From the IMG/VR virus record IMGVR_UViG_3300046028_007535, positions 1 through 29,641 of that record: a DNA stretch of 29,641 nt; one strand, written 5' to 3'. The stretch's first letter is position 1; the number at the start of each line of letters is the position of its first letter. Position numbers and translations under genes: made by a program. This stretch comes from a virus. The notes beneath the pieces were generated by a model. That model ran no database searches. It was not told the origin of the DNA and worked only from the letters and a program-made list of their open reading frames with translations. Of the stretch, positions 24,204 through 29,641 are shown one piece after another.

Positions 24204-25814
24204 ATGGGACTAACATTATCAAATACTAATGGAGGAAACGGTCGCTTACGATTAAGCGGTGGTACAGGTAGAATGCGTGTATATACTAGTGGTACAATTG
24301 ATCAGGATGCTCAAGCATTCATCACAGCAGCAGCTATCACAGATCCAACACAACAATCAGCTATCAATAGCTTAGTTATTAATTTAAAAGGATACGGTGT
24401 TTGGACAAAAATGAAAGCTCTTTATCCTATGGTAGGAGGCACAGCAAGCCAACATAAATTTAATTTAAAGAATCCTTTAGATACCGACGCTGCTTTTAGA
24501 TTGGTGTTTAATGGTGGTTGGACACATTCTACTAATGGGGCATTACCAAATGGAACGAACGCATATGCGGATACAAAATTAGTTCCAAATATTCAATTAA
24601 CACTCAACAATACTCACCTATCATTTTATTCGCGCACACAAGACACAAGCTTAAGTGGTGTGGATGTGGGCTCTACATCCTCAGGACCTAATCTTGCTTT
24701 AACGGCATATTTTGCATCATTATCAACAGGTTTATCAGTTCAATATGTATACCCAGCATATACTGCTATCGGTTATGCAGGAAGTACACAAGGTCTTTTT
24801 ATAGGAAGTAGAATAAATATAACAAGTAATAAATTATATAGAAATTCAACAGTATTAGGTACAAACACAGCAACTCAAGCACAAGCTTTACCTAGTGCTA
24901 ATTTAGTAATAGGTGCAAATAGTGGTCTAATTGAATACCAAAATCGTCAATGCGCTTTCTCATCTATTGGAGATGGTTTAACAGATACAGAAGCAGCCAA
25001 CTACTACACAGCAGTTCAAACTTTCCAAACAACACTAGGAAGACAAGTTGGTGTACCAATAGTTTCCGATTCAGACGCTCAAGCATTCTTAAACGCAGCT
25101 GTCATTACAGATACAACACAAGCAAATGCCGTAAATACACTTGTAACTAGTTTAAAAGGATACGGACTTTGGACAAAGATGAATGCAATTTATCCATTCG
25201 TTGGAGGAACTGCTTCTACTCATAAATTTAATCTTAAAAACCCATTAGATACAAATGCGGCCTTTAGATTAACTTTTAGTGGAGGGTGGACGCATAGCGC
25301 TACTGGTGCTTTACCTAATGGAACTAATGGATACGCAGATAGTAATTTAATACCTAGCACAACCCTACAACTAGACTCAGTACATATGTCTGGTTATATA
25401 AGAACTGATACAACTTCAGGAGGTATTTTTGGTTGCTATAATGCGGGGGTAACTAATGGATTATATACAAACCCTAAATTTAGTTCCGGAATTCAAGAAT
25501 CAAGAAATAACAGTGGTGCTGGAGGAAATGCTGTAAGTACAGATTCAAGAGGATTTTGGATAAATACAAGGGTAATTTTTGCACAATATAAAATATTTAG
25601 AAATAGTATAATAAACCAAACATCCAATACTAACACAACAGGATTATGTACTGTAAGTGCATATATTGGCTCATTAAATCTTAATGGAACCCCAGAATAC
25701 CAAAATAGAGAGATAGCTTTTTCTTCAATTGGGGATGGTTTAACAGATACAGAATCAAATAACTACTACACAGCAGTTCAAGCATTCCAAACCACATTAA
25801 GTAGACAAGTATAA
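24204..25814 (+). CDS. Adhesin with two tandem copies of a ~250-residue domain
   Basis: 536 residues. The N-terminus MGLTLSNTNGGNGRLRLSGG is a short attachment-like segment similar to the start of the 23129 product. Residues 35-290 and 291-536 are two copies of one domain. Each copy begins DAQAF and contains LKGYG(V/L)WTKM followed by YPxVGGTAS, HKFNLKNPLDT, ALPNGTN, and SSIGDGLTDTE near its end. The beta-rich composition and the SSIGDGLTDTExxxYYTAVQ ending recall lectin-type domains in phage fibres, with a C-terminal helix after the sandwich. It is probably a surface-binding protein; I do not recognise a named family. Confidence 0.7.
   Translation: MGLTLSNTNGGNGRLRLSGGTGRMRVYTSGTIDQDAQAFITAAAITDPTQQSAINSLVINLKGYGVWTKMKALYPMVGGTASQHKFNLKNPLDTDAAFRLVFNGGWTHSTNGALPNGTNAYADTKLVPNIQLTLNNTHLSFYSRTQDTSLSGVDVGSTSSGPNLALTAYFASLSTGLSVQYVYPAYTAIGYAGSTQGLFIGSRINITSNKLYRNSTVLGTNTATQAQALPSANLVIGANSGLIEYQNRQCAFSSIGDGLTDTEAANYYTAVQTFQTTLGRQVGVPIVSDSDAQAFLNAAVITDTTQANAVNTLVTSLKGYGLWTKMNAIYPFVGGTASTHKFNLKNPLDTNAAFRLTFSGGWTHSATGALPNGTNGYADSNLIPSTTLQLDSVHMSGYIRTDTTSGGIFGCYNAGVTNGLYTNPKFSSGIQESRNNSGAGGNAVSTDSRGFWINTRVIFAQYKIFRNSIINQTSNTNTTGLCTVSAYIGSLNLNGTPEYQNREIAFSSIGDGLTDTESNNYYTAVQAFQTTLSRQV
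24306..25814 (+). repeat. 768-base in-gene tandem duplication
   Basis: Unit 1 is 24306-25073 and unit 2 is 25074-25814, with a period of 768 bases (256 codons). The edges (DAQAF; KGYG; SSIGDGLTDTE) are nearly identical, while the centres (about 24600-24900 and 25380-25670) have diverged strongly in sequence and length. Confidence 0.9.
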
Positions 25815-25835
25815 CACATATAACATAACACATAT
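25811..25835 (+). repeat. 11-base direct repeat ATAACACATAT
   Basis: Copies at 25811-25821, which covers the stop codon of the preceding gene, and 25825-25835, which overlaps the next ATATTTAT motif. Confidence 0.7.
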
Positions 25836-25839
25836 TTAT
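25832..25839 (+). promoter_or_regulatory. ATATTTAT motif, copy 6 (candidate phage promoter)
   Basis: ATATTTAT begins only 14 bases before the ATG at 25846. If it acts as a -10 region, the transcript would be leaderless or nearly so. Confidence 0.38.
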
Positions 25840-25845
25840 AATTAG

Positions 25846-28497
25846 ATGCCAAATAATATATTCCATAAACGAAGTTTAACCCCAGGAAGCGTTCCTACCA
25901 CCTCATCTTTAAATGTAGGTGAGATTGCTATAAATGTACCCGATGGTAAAATCTTTGTAGAAAAATCAGGGAGTGCAGGTCAATCAATAGAGACTGTACT
26001 AGTATCTAATACAACAACTGATATTGGTATACTAACCCTATCCGGATCTTTAATATTATCGGGTAGTGGTACTGGATCAGTTTTAGATGTTTCAGCAGGA
26101 AATGTAGATTTTGATTTTGATACATTATCATTTTCCGGAAGTGCCGCCATCACAGGTTCTTTAATAGTTACTGGTGGTATAAAAGGTTCATTAACCGGAA
26201 CAGCAAGTTATGCATCCCAATCATTAAGCTCTTCATATGCTTTAAGTGCAAGTTATTCAACTATAGCACTTAATGCCTTTATGGCAACTTCATCATCGTA
26301 TGCTGTAAGTGCATCGTGGGCGCCTTCATCTGGTGGTGGAGCCGCATTTCCATACACGGGATCAGCACGAATAACTGGATCATTAGGAGTAACTGGATCT
26401 ATTAATATAAAAGCAGCAGGTGCACTTTCAACTGATATACCTTTTCAAGTTAGAAATAGTGCAAATACCGCGAATATAATTACTATAACTGGTAAAGGTC
26501 AAATATGGTCAAATGGAGCAGGATTTATTTCTTCAAATACTTCATATGGTGAACTTGCTTTAACAGCAAATACAACGGGTCCAAACAATACAGCATTCGG
26601 ATATAATACTCTAACAACAAATACAACATCAGGACAAAATACAGGTGTGGGGTGGGGTGCTTTGCAATTAACAGCAGGTGCAGGTAATACAGCTATAGGA
26701 TACGGAGCAGGACAAATTAATGCAGCTGGTTTTAATAATGTATATATAGGCTATGCCGCTGGTCAATACGGAACTACTGCTGATAATTGTATATTTATTG
26801 GTTTCGCTGCGGGTCAATCATCTAATGCAACTAACGGAATTTTTATAGGTCAAACAACATCAACAACTGGAGGAAATGGAACTGTAGCAATAGGTGCTAG
26901 TGCCGGGGCTGGGACAGGTGGCTATAATGTTTCTGTAGGTCAATCTGCAGGTGCTGGGATGACAACAGGAAATTTTAATATTCATTTAGGATATAGAACT
27001 GTTGGTAGTGGAGTTACAACTGGAAATTATAACACAATAATTGGAGGCGACAGTGTAGTAGGTGCAGTATCAAATACTGCGGTACTATCAGATGGTGCTG
27101 GAAATATTGCAATTAGAAAAGATGCTTCACATTATGTTGGTATTGGATATCCTGGAACTGCAACTTTAGGAGCAAAACTAGACGTAAAAGCACAAGGTGC
27201 TCTTTCAACTGATATAGCTTTTAGAGTTAGGAATAGTGCGGATACTGCAAATCTAATATCAGTGAATGGTGCTGGAACTACAACTATTACAGGTTCTTTA
27301 ATAGTAACTGGTGGTATAACCGGAGTTCCTTCCGGTATATTTGGTATTTCAAATTCAAGTGGAGTATACACATATTACACAACATTGACATTGGCAATGA
27401 CCGCAGCATCTAGTGGTCAAGTAATAGAAATGTTTGCAGATGTAACAGAAACTGGAGCAGTTAGTGTTACTCTAAAGACAGGTGTAAATATAAATGGAAA
27501 TGGACATACATACACTTTAAGTAACTCAGGAACAAGCAATGCTTTAATTGATAATGGAGTTGCTGTAAGTTGCGAAATTCACAATATAAAATTTATTAGA
27601 ACACTAGGTACAACAGCATCAAATGTTGCAAACATGTGCTTATCTATAACATCAACAACTTCCGAAATAAAATGTAGTGGTGTATTTTTTAGAAATACTA
27701 ATGGAACTTGCATTTTAAATCAAGGAAATTTATGGGGGGTCTCTGCTGTTGGTACAAATTCAAGCTCAGGTGTTTTATTTAATACTGGAAACTTATATGA
27801 TAGTTATATTGAAAGTACAAATTCAAATGCTATATATGCAAATACTGGAAATGTAATAAATTGTAGAGGAATAGCAAATACTTCAGGATTTGGAATTTAT
27901 GTTCAACTTGCAACTGGAAATATTTATAATTCCTATGGAAAAAGTTCAACTGGAGCTGGATTAGATTCTGGAGGAGGAAAGTTTTTCCATTCAATAGGCA
28001 TATCAACAACGGGCAATGCAATAAGCACTTCTTCTTCTGGAACAGAACTCCATCAATGTATTGGTATATCAACATCTGGGGCAGGAATAAGCGGAAACGG
28101 ATATTTTGCTTATCAATGTAAATTTATCTCTTCATCGGGATATGGTACTGCATCTGGAACATCAGCAGAACATTATGACTGTTCACACGAATCTACTTCA
28201 AGTGTTGCGGTATTCGGATATGTAGGATTAAAATTATATAGAGGAGTTGCATATTCAAAATGGAATAATGCTGGAGGTCACGCATTCCAACAATGGTCTT
28301 CTGGAAATAGCTCAGTTTTAAATAATGTATTTTTAAGAGTAACAAATGCTTCTGCAGCATGTATTGATAGTGGTGGAGTTGCTGCTACAATTAGCTATTC
28401 TCATAATTCATATTTAGGAGCAACAACACCAATAAGTTCTTTTATAACACAAACCTTAACTAATACCGAAGATAACCAAGGTAATATAAAATTATAA
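25846..28497 (+). CDS. Large tail fibre/tailspike: YadA-like head plus beta-helix
   Basis: 883 residues. Residues 13-40 (SVPTTSSLNVGEIAINVPDG then KIFV) match the common fibre N-terminus xLNxGELAxNxxDGKLFxK used for virion attachment. A stalk with GTASYA and SSYAVSASWAPSSGGG follows (about 100-165). Two AQGALSTDI-type cassettes are at 186-218 and 445-477. Between them, about 244-405, are repeats such as NTAFGYNTL, GNTAIGYGAG and NVYIGYAAG, typical of YadA-type left-handed beta-roll heads. From about 500, YTYYTTLTLAMTAASSGQVI and VNINGNGHTYTLSNS begin a right-handed beta-helix of pectate-lyase type. Later turns have the pattern YxCxGISTxGxGI, several with a cysteine at the same place. No obvious catalytic residues are visible, so binding rather than cleavage is the safer reading. 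Confidence 0.82.
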   Translation: MPNNIFHKRSLTPGSVPTTSSLNVGEIAINVPDGKIFVEKSGSAGQSIETVLVSNTTTDIGILTLSGSLILSGSGTGSVLDVSAGNVDFDFDTLSFSGSAAITGSLIVTGGIKGSLTGTASYASQSLSSSYALSASYSTIALNAFMATSSSYAVSASWAPSSGGGAAFPYTGSARITGSLGVTGSINIKAAGALSTDIPFQVRNSANTANIITITGKGQIWSNGAGFISSNTSYGELALTANTTGPNNTAFGYNTLTTNTTSGQNTGVGWGALQLTAGAGNTAIGYGAGQINAAGFNNVYIGYAAGQYGTTADNCIFIGFAAGQSSNATNGIFIGQTTSTTGGNGTVAIGASAGAGTGGYNVSVGQSAGAGMTTGNFNIHLGYRTVGSGVTTGNYNTIIGGDSVVGAVSNTAVLSDGAGNIAIRKDASHYVGIGYPGTATLGAKLDVKAQGALSTDIAFRVRNSADTANLISVNGAGTTTITGSLIVTGGITGVPSGIFGISNSSGVYTYYTTLTLAMTAASSGQVIEMFADVTETGAVSVTLKTGVNINGNGHTYTLSNSGTSNALIDNGVAVSCEIHNIKFIRTLGTTASNVANMCLSITSTTSEIKCSGVFFRNTNGTCILNQGNLWGVSAVGTNSSSGVLFNTGNLYDSYIESTNSNAIYANTGNVINCRGIANTSGFGIYVQLATGNIYNSYGKSSTGAGLDSGGGKFFHSIGISTTGNAISTSSSGTELHQCIGISTSGAGISGNGYFAYQCKFISSSGYGTASGTSAEHYDCSHESTSSVAVFGYVGLKLYRGVAYSKWNNAGGHAFQQWSSGNSSVLNNVFLRVTNASAACIDSGGVAATISYSHNSYLGATTPISSFITQTLTNTEDNQGNIKL
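26401..26499 (+). repeat. Dispersed 33-codon fibre cassette, copy B
   Basis: Same length as copies A and C. It encodes INIKAAGALSTDIPFQVRNS and on to GKG. It is the most diverged of the three and lies before the YadA-like head. Confidence 0.8.
27178..27276 (+). repeat. Dispersed 33-codon fibre cassette, copy C
   Basis: Encodes LDVKAQGALSTDIAFRVRNS and on to GAG. It is closer to copy A in the other fibre gene than to copy B in its own gene, judged by residue identity. Confidence 0.85.
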
Positions 28498-28500
28498 AAT

Positions 28501-28797
28501 ATGGAAACAGTTACAAAGATTGACATAATGGGTATAGAGATATACGCTTACGATGAATTAGCAAACAAAAAAGAAATTTATCCTCTAACAGCAGAATATG
28601 ATTTCTTTATGAATGAATTTTCAGATACACAAGAATTGTTATCTGTAAATATATACAATCCAATACCAAGAATCATGAAGTTTTACGGAATTAAAGATGC
28701 TATTCCTCAATCATTTACGGAACTTGATTATGTAGATATGACGGTAGAACAAAAAGCAGATTTTGATGCATTTGTAGAACTTATTAAATTAAAATAA
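28501..28797 (+). CDS. Small acidic unknown protein in the fibre cluster
   Basis: 98 residues, unlike all its neighbours: rich in D, E, Y, F and K, and poor in S, T and G. The start METVTKIDIMGIEIYAYDEL suggests strands, and the C-terminus VDMTVEQKADFDAFVELIKL a helix. It begins 3 bases after the stop of the 883-residue fibre and ends 6 bases before the next fibre-like gene. A small, charged globular protein directly downstream of a tailspike gene could be an assembly chaperone, but no sequence match is recognised, so the function stays unknown. Confidence 0.55.
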   Translation: METVTKIDIMGIEIYAYDELANKKEIYPLTAEYDFFMNEFSDTQELLSVNIYNPIPRIMKFYGIKDAIPQSFTELDYVDMTVEQKADFDAFVELIKLK

Positions 28798-28803
28798 AAT
28801 AAA

Positions 28804-29292
28804 ATGGCATTAACAATATTAACAGGATCTTCACAAGTAGCAGCAACTAACTATAGTTATACAACTAATGGTTCCTCTGATTGGACTAGTGTACCAACAT
28901 CATCATATTTTTATGATCTAGTTGATAAAATAGCAAGATATAAGATGCCAAATGGTGTTATAGTTAATACTATTTCTGCTAGTTACGCGGTAAGTGCATC
29001 TTACGCCCCAAGTAGTGGAGGTGGTGGATCAATATATAAACTAACTTCCCAAACTCTAGCATCTGGATCTTGGGTTACATCTAGTGGATTTTATGCTTAT
29101 ACCTTTACCAACGCGAATATAAACACAAATACAAGAGTTGACTTTACTCCCGATACTGCAAGTTATCTTGAAGTTACTACATGTGGATTACAAAGTCAAG
29201 TTAATGTATCTTCAGGTACAAGTTCATTTTTCTCATTATTCCCACCACAATCAAATATAACAGGTGAAATAACAATATTCCCAACAGTATAA
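28804..29292 (+). CDS. Small fibre/adhesin-like protein
   Basis: 162 residues. The N-terminus LTILTGSSQVAATNYSYTTN and DWTSVPTSSYFYDLVDKIAR form a distinct attachment-like region. ISASYAVSASYAPSSGGGGS (about 58-77) is the stalk-hinge module also found in the 883-residue protein as YAVSASWAPSSGGG. The C-terminal ~85 residues (YKLTSQTLASGSWVTSSGFY ... SNITGEITIFPTV) are beta-rich and likely a small tip domain with one cysteine. It is probably another virion surface protein. The next gene starts 3 bases after its stop. Confidence 0.65.
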   Translation: MALTILTGSSQVAATNYSYTTNGSSDWTSVPTSSYFYDLVDKIARYKMPNGVIVNTISASYAVSASYAPSSGGGGSIYKLTSQTLASGSWVTSSGFYAYTFTNANINTNTRVDFTPDTASYLEVTTCGLQSQVNVSSGTSSFFSLFPPQSNITGEITIFPTV

Positions 29293-29294
29293 TT

Positions 29295-29641
29295 ATGGCA
29301 GTAAATTTACCCGTACAAAATTATTTCCAAAGAACAACAGGACCTGCTGAATGGGTAAGACCTTCTGATTGGCCCGTGATTACAGATGTAACGAATGAAG
29401 TTCAATTTTTAATGACTGATTTAGGTGACTCTAATTGTTCAATAACTACTGAATTTACACAAAATTCTGGAACTCAAGAGATAATTGTAGATTGGGGAGA
29501 TGGTAATACAGATAATATTACTACAACAACATCTACTACTACACAACATACATATACCCCAGGTACTGGTACGCCTTGTTCATTAGGGTATACTACATTT
29601 ATAATTAGGGTTTACTTTGTAGGAGTAGGTGAATCTGTAAT
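29295..29641 (+). CDS. PKD-like domain surface protein (3' end outside window)
   Basis: The frame is open from ATG 29295 to the right edge, 115 codons seen. After an N-terminus reading MAVNLPVQNYFQRTTGPAEW there is QEIIVDWGDGNTDNITTTTS followed by QHTYTPGTG. That is the DWGDG ... HTY signature of PKD-type immunoglobulin-like domains, common in Bacteroidota surface proteins and in phage adhesins. It continues the fibre cluster. The total length and any tip domain lie beyond the window. Confidence 0.65.
   Translation, partial: MAVNLPVQNYFQRTTGPAEWVRPSDWPVITDVTNEVQFLMTDLGDSNCSITTEFTQNSGTQEIIVDWGDGNTDNITTTTSTTTQHTYTPGTGTPCSLGYTTFIIRVYFVGVGESV

Noticed and set aside
18258-29641. Diversity-generating retroelement acting on fibre genes
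   Set aside because: No reverse transcriptase or template/variable repeat pair is seen. The differences between repeats are not limited to adenine positions. The element could lie outside the window.

Overview
This window is part of the genome of a T4-like contractile-tailed phage (a distant myovirus relative of T4 and the marine T4-like phages). The host is probably a member of the Bacteroidota. The phage assignment is firm. It rests on a run of recognisable T4-type head genes: large terminase (gp17), portal (gp20), prohead protease (gp21), scaffold (gp22) and major capsid protein (gp23), followed by PhoH and gp13/gp14/gp15-like neck proteins. The host assignment is inferred from three things: strong A+T richness, start codons preceded by A-rich tracts with no Shine-Dalgarno sequence, and an overlapping pair of spanin-like genes of a type I associate with Bacteroidota phages. 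All 28 genes are on the + strand, and only about 600 bases (2%) are non-coding. No gene-free stretch exceeds 191 bases. I saw no tRNA, CRISPR array, insertion sequence or reverse transcriptase.

Layout. (1) 1-2061 is an accessory edge: the 3' part of a FAD-dependent oxidoreductase, a small MORN/YwqK-like protein and a P-loop kinase-like protein. (2) 2083-3634 holds a Lys/Ala-rich candidate internal head protein and two overlapping membrane/coiled-coil genes that look like a lysis spanin pair. (3) 3639-14046 is DNA packaging and head assembly: gp17, gp20, three genes in the T4 gp67/gp68 position, gp21, gp22 and gp23. The sheath (gp18) and tube (gp19) genes that separate gp17 from gp20 in T4 are absent here. 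(4) 14126-18258 holds phoH, a small unknown protein and three neck/tail-completion-like genes. (5) 18258 to the right edge is an array of at least seven repeat-rich adhesin or fibre genes plus one small non-fibre gene. They carry collagen-like GTASYA stalk repeats, NVGIGT modules, a jelly-roll tip, a LamG-type lectin domain, a duplicated unknown domain, a YadA-like head, a beta-helix and a PKD-like domain.

How the parts work together: gp17 pumps DNA through the gp20 portal into a shell of gp23. That shell is built on gp22 and probably on the gene products lying between gp20 and gp21, and is matured by the gp21 protease. The gp13/14/15-like proteins close the head and join it to the tail, and the fibre array would recognise the cell surface.

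Transcription signals fall into two groups. Six of the nine intergenic gaps longer than 20 bases contain ATATTTAT just upstream of a start codon, a candidate phage promoter. The gp22-gp23 pair is instead bracketed by two strong intrinsic terminators, each followed by the shared sequence TACGTATA. The most interesting items are this two-class promoter arrangement, the overlapping spanin-like pair, a recurring helix motif that may target proteins to the prohead, a pair of mutually exclusive hairpins in the leader at 23909-23932, and evidence of recent repeat expansion and module shuffling among the fibre genes.
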